A stretch of DNA of 36,123 bases from Solirubrobacterales bacterium (GTDB taxonomy: Bacteria; Actinomycetota; Thermoleophilia; Solirubrobacterales; 70-9). Position 1 is the first letter of the stretch; the number at the start of each line of letters is the position of its first letter. Of this stretch, positions 6,061-13,485 are shown in pieces. Below the pieces are notes generated by a model, which was not told the DNA's origin, made no database searches, and saw only the letters and a program-made list of their open reading frames with translations. The stretch covers positions 1 through 36,123 of the forward strand of contig JADGPJ010000021.1 in NCBI GenBank assembly GCA_017882505.1. Direction: 5' to 3'. The position numbers and the translations under genes are program-made.

Positions 6061-8549
6061 CGCTCCTCGACCCAGACCAGGACGGCGGGCAGGACGACCA
6101 ACACCCCGAGCAACGCGGCGGCAAGGTCGATCACGGTGACGAAGCCGAAGTCCCGCAGCATCTGGATTTCGCTGGCGATGAGGACGGCGAAGCCGGCGAT
6201 CGCCGTCACTCCGGAGGCGAGCACCGCGCCACCGGTGCGAGCGTAGGCGCCCCGCAGAGCCTCCTCCACCTCGCCGCGCCCCCGCTCCTCGTGGAAGCGA
6301 CCGGCGAGGATCACCCCGAACTCGGTGGCGATCGCGATCGTCAGTGCCCCCAGCGCCGCCGACATCGGGTTGAGCGGGATGCCGCTCACCCAGAGCAACA
6401 GCGATGCCCAGCCGGTCGCGAGGACGGTCGGCACCAGTGGCACCAGGGCACGGACGAGCGAGCGGTAAACGGCGAGCAGGACCAGCGCCACCGCAATCAG
6501 GCTGGCGAGGGTCAGCCAGTAGCGACTGGCGGAGAGGTCGGTTGCCGATTCGGCGGCGATCACCGGCAATCCCGCCAGACGCACCTCGACCCCCGCCGGC
6601 GGACCGCCCGGGGCCCCGGGCTGGCCGATCTCGGAGCGGACGCGGTCGATCAGCGCCTGCTGATCCTCCAGCGACTGGGCGCGGATTCCGAAGGAGATCA
6701 GCGCGCTGTGCCCGAGCTGGCCGGTCTTTGGATCGACCGGGGCAACCTGGCGCAGGGCGTATGGGGAGAGCGCGGTGAGGGTCGCGCGGATGCCCTGCCG
6801 GGTCACCGGTTCCCCCCGGGTGAGGAAGTCCGAGAGCGCCGGGCCGGGACAGACTTCGGCGTTGAGGCAGCTCGGGTCTTCGCCGCGGAACCCGTTCGCG
6901 TTCAGCACCCGTTGCTTGAAGGCCGCCATCCATTCGATCGTCGCCGGGTCGGCGAGGTCCGGCGCTTCGACGCTGACGTCGAGCTCGCCGGAGACGCCGG
7001 TAGCGTCCTGAAGCTCGGTCAGGTTGTGGACGGCCGAGAGATTCTGGGGGGCCAGAGAGCGGATGTCGGAGACGGTCTCGATCTGGGTGCCCACCCCCCA
7101 GCCGGCGACCGCCAAAGCCAGGCCAACGCCGAGTACCAACCTCGGGCGAGAGAGGGAGAGGGACAGCAGGCGCTCCGGCGCCCGGATGCCGCGGGGGAAG
7201 GGGGCGGACCTCTCCGGCGCTCGGGCGAGGAAGCGACTCCCGCCGTTGCTCTTGCGTCTCAGACTGAGAGCAGCCGATCCCACGGTGAGCGCGAGCGGGA
7301 AGGCAATCAGGACGCCGACGACGAGGAGCCAGCCGAAGCTTCTGATCATCGGCGTCGGAGATAGCTGCAGGGCCAGGAAACCGGCCGCGGTCGCCAAGCA
7401 GGCGGCGGCGATCGTGGGGCCGCCGCTTGCTGCCGCGCTGCGCGCGGCCTCGGATCCCCCGAGGCCGGCGGAGGCGGCCTCGTCGAAGCGAGCCTGGAAC
7501 TGGATCGCGTAGTCGACCGCGAGGCCGATCAGGATCGGCAGTACCGCGATCGAGGCCATCGTCAACGAGCCGCCGACCAGACCCAGCAACCCGAAGACGA
7601 CCGCCGCCGCCGCCAGCGCGACGCCCAGCGGCAGCAGGCGCAGGCGCGAGCGGAAGACGAGCGCCAGCGTCAGCGCCATCACCACCAGCGCGACCGCGAA
7701 AAGGACGAGCAGGGCGTCCTTCAGCGCTCGGCCGAGGCCATCGACGACCACCGGCGCCCCGGAGACCACATAGCTGCCACCGCGCAGGACGAAGCACGGC
7801 GCCGCCTTGCCTTCTTCGGCGCACGCATGGCGCGGGCTCGTTTCCGCGACCGCGGCTTCGATCAGCTCCAGCGCACGATGGCGTTCGGACTGGCTCAGAT
7901 CGGGCTTCAGCCGGATCACGATCTGGGCCGAGTGGCTGTTGGGGAAGAGGTAGGCGAGACGAGCCTTCGGCGTGCCGCGGGCGCGGCTGAGGTCGAAGAC
8001 CACGGTCGCGACGAATTCTTCGTTGTCGATGCTGGGAGCGCTGGTGATGCCGTAGCGGGTGGCGACGGAGAGGAGGAATTCCTGCAGCCTCGCCGCCGGT
8101 ACGTGCCGGGCCAGCCGCCGCAGCTGGGTGTCGATCTGGACCACCGCCTCGTTGAGGAAGGTCGCCGGCCCGGCGAGGAACGCGACCGGGTCGAGTTCGG
8201 CCAGTTCGGCGCAGGCCCCCGGCAGCGGTCTCGCCCCCCGCGGGACCTTGCCCGAGAGGCAGCCCTCCAGCCGCAGCAGGCGGAAGATGTTGTTGGTGAG
8301 GATCAGCCGCTGCAGGTCGCCCTGCGCCAGCACCACCACCGGTTCTTCCCCGAACACCTGCCGCACATGTTCGGTCGCCTGATAGGTAGAGGTGTCGCTG
8401 TCCACCAACGTCCCCACCCCCGCATCCGTAGGAATCCGAGTAGCCCCCACCGCCGCCCCCACGGCCAGCACCAAAGCGACGACAAGCACGACCCGAGCAT
8501 GCCGGGCAGCCCAGGCGGCGACGCTTCCTAACCAGCTACTGATCTTCAA
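6057..8549 (-). CDS. MMPL-family RND transporter (hydrophobe exporter superfamily)
   Basis: 830 residues with the two-fold RND layout. TM1 near residues 18-36 is followed by a large extracytoplasmic loop (about 37-270), a five-helix bundle, a second TM/loop repeat, and a final bundle at 690-825. The bundles hold GLAVDYAIQFQARFDE and IATEFGVILAGRFHEER, the positions of the charged proton-relay helix in MMPL and HpnN-type proteins. MMPL relatives move lipids, hopanoids or glycolipids outward. Extracytoplasmic Cys come in pairs: 97/113, 243/252, and a third pair in PSCLNAEVCPG. The start is TTG (8547-8549); no ATG or GTG is available nearby. It overlaps the thioredoxin-fold gene (ATGA) and follows the Mkl ATPase gene by 54 bp. 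Confidence 0.85.
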   Translation of the reverse strand: MKISSWLGSVAAWAARHARVVLVVALVLAVGAAVGATRIPTDAGVGTLVDSDTSTYQATEHVRQVFGEEPVVVLAQGDLQRLILTNNIFRLLRLEGCLSGKVPRGARPLPGACAELAELDPVAFLAGPATFLNEAVVQIDTQLRRLARHVPAARLQEFLLSVATRYGITSAPSIDNEEFVATVVFDLSRARGTPKARLAYLFPNSHSAQIVIRLKPDLSQSERHRALELIEAAVAETSPRHACAEEGKAAPCFVLRGGSYVVSGAPVVVDGLGRALKDALLVLFAVALVVMALTLALVFRSRLRLLPLGVALAAAAVVFGLLGLVGGSLTMASIAVLPILIGLAVDYAIQFQARFDEAASAGLGGSEAARSAAASGGPTIAAACLATAAGFLALQLSPTPMIRSFGWLLVVGVLIAFPLALTVGSAALSLRRKSNGGSRFLARAPERSAPFPRGIRAPERLLSLSLSRPRLVLGVGLALAVAGWGVGTQIETVSDIRSLAPQNLSAVHNLTELQDATGVSGELDVSVEAPDLADPATIEWMAAFKQRVLNANGFRGEDPSCLNAEVCPGPALSDFLTRGEPVTRQGIRATLTALSPYALRQVAPVDPKTGQLGHSALISFGIRAQSLEDQQALIDRVRSEIGQPGAPGGPPAGVEVRLAGLPVIAAESATDLSASRYWLTLASLIAVALVLLAVYRSLVRALVPLVPTVLATGWASLLLWVSGIPLNPMSAALGALTIAIATEFGVILAGRFHEERGRGEVEEALRGAYARTGGAVLASGVTAIAGFAVLIASEIQMLRDFGFVTVIDLAAALLGVLVVLPAVLVWVEER

Positions 8550-8603
8550 GAGGCCGTGTCGATTGTCGTAGCGCGAAGGGGGTCTGGTGCCTCCCCACCG
8601 CCC

Positions 8604-9620
8604 TCAGTCCATCGACAGCGGCCCTTTGACATCAGCGTTGAGGAACTGACTGACAAACGGATTACCCGAATCGAACAGCTCTTCTTTGGGGCCGGACTCG
8701 ACGATCTTGCCGCTCCAGAGAACGGCGATGAAGTCGGCGACCCGCCGCGCGGAGCGGAGGTCATGGCTGATCACCAGATAGCAGCCGCCGTTCTCGGCAT
8801 GCACCTCGCGGATCAGCTCGCACAGCAGTGCCGTCCGCACCGGGTCGAGGCCGGAATCGGGCTCGTCGAACATCACGATCGCCGGTTCGAGGACCAGCGC
8901 CCGGGCGAAGCCGGCGCGCTTGCGCATGCCGCCGGAGAGCTCGTTCGGCATCTTGTAGGTGGCCTCCAGCAGACCGACCTCTTTGAGCCGGCGGTTGACG
9001 ATCTCGCCGATCTCCTCCTCGCTTTTGTCGGTGTGCTGGCGCAGCGGGAAAGCGACGTTGTCGTAGATGTTCATCGAGCCGAAGAGGGCACCGTCCTGGA
9101 ACAGCAGGCCGAACTTTTTGCGGACGTCGAAGAGTTCGTCGTCGGTCATGTTCGGGATCGATTCGCCGTGGACGAGGACGTCGCCGGAGTCCGGGAGGAG
9201 CAAGCCGACGATGTGCTTGATCAGCACGCTCTTGCCGGTACCCGAGGGGCCGAGCACCATCGAGACCTGGTCCTCGGGCAGACCGAGGTTGAGGCCGTTG
9301 AGGATCCGCGCCCGGCCGAACTGTTTGACCAGGTCGATGATCTCGATCGCGTCCTCGCCACCGTGGTCGCGCTTGCGCCCGGTGTGGAAGCGGTAGGGGT
9401 CGTGCTCGTCGGGATTGACGCCGGGGATGACGAAGTCGCGGCCCATCACGGAGCCGTCCTCGCTGACGTAGGGCCCGTTCGCCTCGGCGCTTTCTGGATG
9501 TCCCGAAGCCGCGGCGGAGGGCCTGCCCACCGGCTCGGCGAGCTCGGCGCTGGTCTCGACCTCCGGCTCGGACCGGGCCTCGTCGGCCTCCTCGATGCGT
9601 CTGTCCTCGTCCATCGACAC
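8604..9620 (-). CDS. Mkl/MlaF-type ABC transporter ATPase
   Basis: 338 residues. An acidic, probably disordered N-terminal extension of about 85 residues precedes a complete ATPase domain: Walker A GPSGTGKS, Q-loop FQDGALFGSMNI, signature ELSGGMRKRAGFARAL, Walker B IVMFDEPDSGLDP and switch His in VISHDLRSA. The signature and the DGALFGS stretch are typical of MlaF/Mkl, the ATPase of Mla/Mce phospholipid or lipid importers. The GTG at 9618-9620 is chosen because AGGAGG lies 5 nt upstream, and it begins one base after the permease stop. The long acidic N-terminal extension is not found in E. coli MlaF. Confidence 0.9.
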   Translation of the reverse strand: MSMDEDRRIEEADEARSEPEVETSAELAEPVGRPSAAASGHPESAEANGPYVSEDGSVMGRDFVIPGVNPDEHDPYRFHTGRKRDHGGEDAIEIIDLVKQFGRARILNGLNLGLPEDQVSMVLGPSGTGKSVLIKHIVGLLLPDSGDVLVHGESIPNMTDDELFDVRKKFGLLFQDGALFGSMNIYDNVAFPLRQHTDKSEEEIGEIVNRRLKEVGLLEATYKMPNELSGGMRKRAGFARALVLEPAIVMFDEPDSGLDPVRTALLCELIREVHAENGGCYLVISHDLRSARRVADFIAVLWSGKIVESGPKEELFDSGNPFVSQFLNADVKGPLSMD

Positions 9621-9621
9621 G

Positions 9622-10419
9622 TCAGCCTCCTATTGGCGCCCTCGGGTTGGCCCCCCAGAAGACAAGGGTCCCAAGCATCCCGATGATGTGGACTAAGACG
9701 ATGTTCAGGACCATCGACTTCGCGGTCGCGCTCCCCACCCCCACCGGCCCCCCGGAGGCGGTGTACCCGTAGTAGCAGCCGACAAGGACTATGGCCGTTG
9801 CCATCACCATGCCCTTGATCAAGCTGAAGATCAGGTCGGGTGGGTTCTGGAACATCCAGAAGATCAGGAAGTAGCCGCCGGAGGAGACGTCGCCGATCTG
9901 CTTGACGACCGCCAGGTAGCTGGCCAGGTACATGATCCCGATCCCGACCAGGTACATGAACGGGAAGGTGATCCAGGCGGCGAGCAGCCGGGTCGCGCAG
10001 AGGAAGGTGATCGGCGGCACCCCCATCACCTCGAGCGCGTCGATCTCGTCGGAGATCCGCATCGCCCCGAGCTCGGCGACGATCCCGGTCCCGACCTTGG
10101 CCGCCAGCATGTAGCCGAACGCGTAGGGCATGATCTCGCGCAGGTCACACCAGGCGGAGAAGACGCCGGCGTAGGCCGGGGCCCCCTGGGCCCGCAGCAG
10201 GTAGGCGCCCTCGATCCCGCACTGGAGGCCGAGGGTGAAGACGAGGCCCCAGATGATCAGGGCCGAGCCGAGGATCAGGATCCCGGCCTGGCGCAGGCTC
10301 TCGCCGAAGAAGCGCAGGACCCGGCCGGAGTAGACCTGGCCGCTGACCATCGAGCCGAAGCGGGCGATCTCCCCGAAGGAGTCGAGCCAGCCTCGCGGGA
10401 CAGCGAGCCATTGATTCAT
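9622..10419 (-). CDS. YrbE/MlaE-family permease, second copy
   Basis: 265 residues of the MlaE/YrbE permease family. The cytoplasmic coupling region is clear: AELGAMRISDEIDALEVMGV, then five to six hydrophobic segments and the closing GYTASGGPVGVGSATAKSMV. It pairs with the first YrbE to form the membrane core used by the Mkl ATPase. The ATG overlaps the first permease's stop (ATGA at 10416-10419), and this gene ends one base before the ATPase gene. The N-terminal PRGWLDSFGEIARFG resembles the amphipathic interface helix of MlaE. Substrate is unknown; phospholipids, sterols or fatty acids are the known cargoes of relatives. Confidence 0.88.
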   Translation of the reverse strand: MNQWLAVPRGWLDSFGEIARFGSMVSGQVYSGRVLRFFGESLRQAGILILGSALIIWGLVFTLGLQCGIEGAYLLRAQGAPAYAGVFSAWCDLREIMPYAFGYMLAAKVGTGIVAELGAMRISDEIDALEVMGVPPITFLCATRLLAAWITFPFMYLVGIGIMYLASYLAVVKQIGDVSSGGYFLIFWMFQNPPDLIFSLIKGMVMATAIVLVGCYYGYTASGGPVGVGSATAKSMVLNIVLVHIIGMLGTLVFWGANPRAPIGG

Positions 10420-11222
10420 CGGATCGTCTGCAGCTCGGGATTGGTGGCGAGCAGGGTCTGGGTGAAGACGTAGTTGAAGGCGAAGACGCCCATGAAGGAG
10501 ATGACGACGGCCTCGTTGACGGCGCGGCCGACGCCGGCGGCGCCTCCGGACGCGGTCATCCCTTTGTACGAGCAGACGATGGCGATCAGCGCGCCGAACA
10601 GGGTGCACTTGAGCACCGAGCCCCAGAGGTCGGTGATCGAGGCGTTCGAGAAGAGGGTCGCGAAGAAGCCGCCGAGCGGCTGGTGGTAGAGCGTCTCGGT
10701 CAGGATGCCGCCGCTGATCCCGAAGACCAGCGCGTAGATGTCGAGCAGCCCGGTGATCAACATCAGCGCCAGGAAGCGCGGCACGACCAGGTTCTTGATC
10801 GGGTCGACGCCCAGCACCTGGAGGGCGTCGAGCTCCTCGCGGATCTTCCGGGCTCCGAGGTCGGCGGTGATCGCGGTACCGGCGACGCCGGCGACGACGA
10901 CCGCGGTGACGAAGGGGGCGAACTCGCGAATCGAAGCGAGGACGAAGAAGCCGCCGAGGCGGTCGAGCGCCCCGAACAGGGAGAGGAAGTTGGCGGCCTG
11001 CAGGCCCGGCGCGCCAAAGCCGAAGGCCACGGTCGAGACCAGCAGCGGGAACCAGCAGAGCTGCAGAGCGAAGAGGAATTGACCGATGAACTCCTCGCCG
11101 TAGGGGTACGGCGGTTTCACCGCAGAGACGATCGTTCGCCCGGTCAGGAGCATCATCTCCCCCACCTGCTCGAACACAGACTTGGCGGGCAGGAATGCCC
11201 TGTTGACCGCGGATCCGACCAT
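10416..11222 (-). CDS. YrbE/MlaE-family permease, first copy
   Basis: 268 residues, MlaE/YrbE permease. The family signature is present as ADLGARKIREELDALQVLGV (coupling helix region) and YKGMTASGGAAGVGRAVNEA near the C-terminus. Hydrophobic helices are present, e.g. LCWFPLLVSTVAFGFG and LITGLLDIYALVFGISGG. It has an N-terminal interface helix before the first membrane segment. ATG at 11220-11222 with GGAGGA 4 nt upstream. It is the first gene of the six-gene unit continuing to 4725. Two different YrbE genes in tandem is the actinobacterial Mce-locus arrangement, but no mce gene follows in this window. Confidence 0.88.
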   Translation of the reverse strand: MVGSAVNRAFLPAKSVFEQVGEMMLLTGRTIVSAVKPPYPYGEEFIGQFLFALQLCWFPLLVSTVAFGFGAPGLQAANFLSLFGALDRLGGFFVLASIREFAPFVTAVVVAGVAGTAITADLGARKIREELDALQVLGVDPIKNLVVPRFLALMLITGLLDIYALVFGISGGILTETLYHQPLGGFFATLFSNASITDLWGSVLKCTLFGALIAIVCSYKGMTASGGAAGVGRAVNEAVVISFMGVFAFNYVFTQTLLATNPELQTIR

Positions 11223-11276
11223 CTGCTCCTCCAGCGAGCCGCGTCACCCTTACGCGACGCCCCACTCGGTGGACTG

Positions 11277-11332
11277 AGTCTAGGGGATGGGTCAGCCCCA
11301 TCGGTTAGCCCAGTGTTGAGATCCGGCTAACC
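11277..11332 (-). promoter_or_regulatory. Intergenic control region of the YrbE operon with inverted repeat
   Basis: A -10-like TAGACT lies at 11277-11282 on the minus strand, about 55 nt before the permease start; its -35 is poor. Upstream is a perfect 8-bp inverted repeat, GGTTAGCC (11303-11310) and GGCTAACC (11325-11332), with a 22-bp centre-to-centre spacing. That places the repeat near -38 to -67 for the YrbE promoter. It is a candidate operator, or a hairpin. Confidence 0.35.
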
Positions 11333-11392
11333 CTCCCGATGGTCGGAAAAGCGCGTGGATGCGGGGAAACCCCGTGGTATGTTCGGGCCGCT

Positions 11393-12091
11393 TTGCGGGG
11401 GACCGGAAGACATTCCCGGCGCACCTGCCTTCGAGCTTGCGCGACCGGGTTCGCCGCGCTGGCCATGGCGGCGCTGCTGGCCGCCTGCGGCGGCGAATCC
11501 TCCTCCGACGCGAACGAACCGTCCGGGACCTACCGGGTCCAGGTGACCGAAGCCAGCTTCCCGACCGAGCAGCGACTCGGACAGACCTCGCTGATGCAGC
11601 TGGGAATCAAGAACAGCGGCAGGAAGACCGTGCCGGCGCTGACCGTGACGGTCACGATCGCCGGCAAGGCCGGCGCCAACTCCTCGCTGCCGTTCGGCGT
11701 CCACGATCCCCAGGCCGGACTCGCTCTGCCCGACAGGCCGGTCTGGGTCCTGGCCGAAACCTACCCGCGGCTGGTCGGCTCCTCCGAACCGGGGGGCGCG
11801 ACCACCTCCAACCGCAAGACGTTCGACTTCGGGCCGCTGAAGCCCGGGGAGACGACGAAGGCGGTCTGGAAGCTGAGCGCGGTCAAGGCGGGTCACTTCA
11901 CGCTCATGTACCGGGTCGACGCCGGGCTGAGCGGGTCGGCGAAGGCCGAGACCGGCAAGAACGGCATCGTTCCCGGTGGCTCCTTCGTCACCGAAATCAC
12001 CCAGGAACTGCCGGAAACCGAAGTCACCGACAGCGGCGAAATAGTCGAAATCCCGCCAAAGAAGAACGGGAACGGGGGTGGCGGCGAATAG
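11393..12091 (+). CDS. Secreted lipoprotein, unknown function
   Basis: 232 residues from a TTG start at 11393. The N-terminus is Arg-rich, then hydrophobic GFAALAMAALLAAC with a lipobox (LAAC) and a Gly/Ser linker, so it is an exported lipoprotein. The body is beta-rich: YRVQVTEASFPTEQRLGQTS, LTVTVTIAGKAG, GPLKPGETTKAVWKLSAVKA. That reads like an immunoglobulin-type or CARDB-type domain that describes deviations from a reference, but I cannot assign it. An in-frame ATG at 11339 would put 37 residues before the hydrophobic core, long for a signal peptide. TTG at 11393 has a TATGTT box 9 nt upstream and is preferred. The downstream lipoprotein gene follows by 32 bp. Confidence 0.7.
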   Translation: MRGTGRHSRRTCLRACATGFAALAMAALLAACGGESSSDANEPSGTYRVQVTEASFPTEQRLGQTSLMQLGIKNSGRKTVPALTVTVTIAGKAGANSSLPFGVHDPQAGLALPDRPVWVLAETYPRLVGSSEPGGATTSNRKTFDFGPLKPGETTKAVWKLSAVKAGHFTLMYRVDAGLSGSAKAETGKNGIVPGGSFVTEITQELPETEVTDSGEIVEIPPKKNGNGGGGE

Positions 12092-12123
12092 CAGCGGGCC
12101 GCGATGGGGGTAGCGTTGACCCC

Positions 12124-13314
12124 ATGCGCCGTCCTCCCGCAGCCTCGTTCCTGATCGCCGTCCTGCTGACCCTGGCCCTGCCGGCCTGCGGCTCCGCCGA
12201 TCAGCCCGAACGGCCCGTCGAGCGCGCGCACGGCGGCGTGGCGCTGAAGAAGATCGGGCAGTTCGATCGCCCGGTCTACGTGACCGGAGCGCCGGGATTC
12301 CCGAAGCTCCTCTTCGTCGTCGAACAGCCGGGCAGGGTCGCTGTGATGAGCGGCGGCCACCGGCTCCGTCATGCCTTCCTCGACCTGCGTGGCTCAGTCG
12401 GCTTCGACGGCGCCGAGCGGGGCCTGCTCTCGATCGCCTTCCCCCCCGACTACGCGACCAGCAAGAGCTTCTACGTCTACTACAACGACAAGGCCGGCAA
12501 CGTCCGCGTCGACGAATTCAAGCGCGCAAGCGCGACCAGGGCCGCCCCCGGATCCCAGCGCGAGGTGATCGGGATCCCCCACCCGGAAAACGCCAACCAC
12601 AACGGCGGCCAGATGCAGTTCCTCGGCAATCTCCTCTACTTCGGCACCGGCGACGGCGGCTCGGGCGGCGACCCCCCGAACAACGCCCAGAACAAGGACG
12701 TCCTGCTCGGCAAGCTGGTGCGAATCGACCCCCGCCCCTCCGGAGGTCAGCCCTACTCGGTGCCGACTTCCAACCCGTTCGTCGGCAAGCCCGGCCGCGA
12801 CGAGATCTACAGCTACGGCCTGCGCAACCCCTTCCGCTTCTCCTTCGACACGGTGACCGCCAAGCAACCGCGAATCGCGATCGGCGACGTCGGCCAGAAT
12901 CGCTACGAGGAGCTCGACTACGCCACCGTCGCGGCCGCGAACGGCGCCAACTTCGGCTGGGACGCCTTCGAGGGCTTCGTCCCCTACGAAGACGAAAACA
13001 GCGGCACTCCCGACCCGGGCGGCACCACCAAACCGATCTTCGCCTACTCACACGGCCGCGCCGGCGGCAGCTGCTCGATCATCGGCGGCTACGTCATCGC
13101 CGACCGCAACTTGCCCTCCCTGTACAGGCGCTATGTCTACGCCGACCTGTGTGAGGGGCAGCTGCGTAGCCTCGTCCCGCACCTGAAACGGGCCAGCGGT
13201 GATCGCAAGCTCGGCCTCGCCGTCGCCTCCCCCACCTCGTTCGGCGAAGACGACGCCCACCGCGTCTACGTCAGCTCGCTCGACGGGCCGGTGTACCGCC
13301 TCGTCCCGAGGTGA
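12124..13314 (+). CDS. PQQ-type sugar dehydrogenase (aldose sugar dehydrogenase-like), lipoprotein
   Basis: 396 residues. The signal peptide ends in a lipobox (LALPAC), so the protein is predicted to be anchored outside the membrane. The body is the six-bladed propeller of soluble glucose/aldose sugar dehydrogenases: an early PVYVTGAPG strand, VVEQPGRVAV, GLLSIAFPPDY, the catalytic-His segment NHNGGQMQF, YFGTGDGGSGGDP for Ca2+/PQQ binding, SYGLRNPFRFSFD, IGDVGQNRYEELD and GGYV. These enzymes oxidise aldoses with PQQ, but many homologues have unknown substrates. ATG at 12124 with TAGCGT 7 nt upstream suggests a leaderless mRNA. No PQQ synthesis genes are in the window. Confidence 0.85.
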   Translation: MRRPPAASFLIAVLLTLALPACGSADQPERPVERAHGGVALKKIGQFDRPVYVTGAPGFPKLLFVVEQPGRVAVMSGGHRLRHAFLDLRGSVGFDGAERGLLSIAFPPDYATSKSFYVYYNDKAGNVRVDEFKRASATRAAPGSQREVIGIPHPENANHNGGQMQFLGNLLYFGTGDGGSGGDPPNNAQNKDVLLGKLVRIDPRPSGGQPYSVPTSNPFVGKPGRDEIYSYGLRNPFRFSFDTVTAKQPRIAIGDVGQNRYEELDYATVAAANGANFGWDAFEGFVPYEDENSGTPDPGGTTKPIFAYSHGRAGGSCSIIGGYVIADRNLPSLYRRYVYADLCEGQLRSLVPHLKRASGDRKLGLAVASPTSFGEDDAHRVYVSSLDGPVYRLVPR

Positions 13315-13485
13315 CACGCCGAGCGCGTGGACGAAGGCTTCCGCGAGTCACGAAAGGACCTCTTCGCCTTCATCCTCAGCGTCGTCCTCGGCAGGATCTG
13401 GCTTCCCGGGCTTTTTCGGCTCCCGCCACAAGGCCGAGGCGACTACCCTTGGCTGACCAGCCAAGGGTCGATGAAGGGAGCACCA
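13315..13485. other. Intergenic region upstream of the aldehyde dehydrogenase, with perfect palindrome 13445-13468
   Basis: No gene evident in the first 130 bp. ACCCTTGGCT (13445-13454) and AGCCAAGGGT (13459-13468) form a perfect 10-bp inverted repeat around GACC, ending 18 nt before the GTG at 13486. A TACCCT box (13444-13449) overlaps its left arm. The arrangement suits a repressor operator across the transcription start, or an mRNA hairpin just before the ribosome site. Confidence 0.45.

Noticed and set aside
5401-7824. 807-codon open frame joining the thioredoxin-fold protein to a long upstream extension
   Set aside because: The upstream part is an out-of-frame reading of the MMPL gene; the ATGA overlap at 6057-6060 gives a natural start.
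9622-11301. 559-codon open frame ending in the second YrbE permease
   Set aside because: Its first half is a shadow of the first YrbE gene; the permease starts at the ATG overlapping that gene's stop at 10416-10419.
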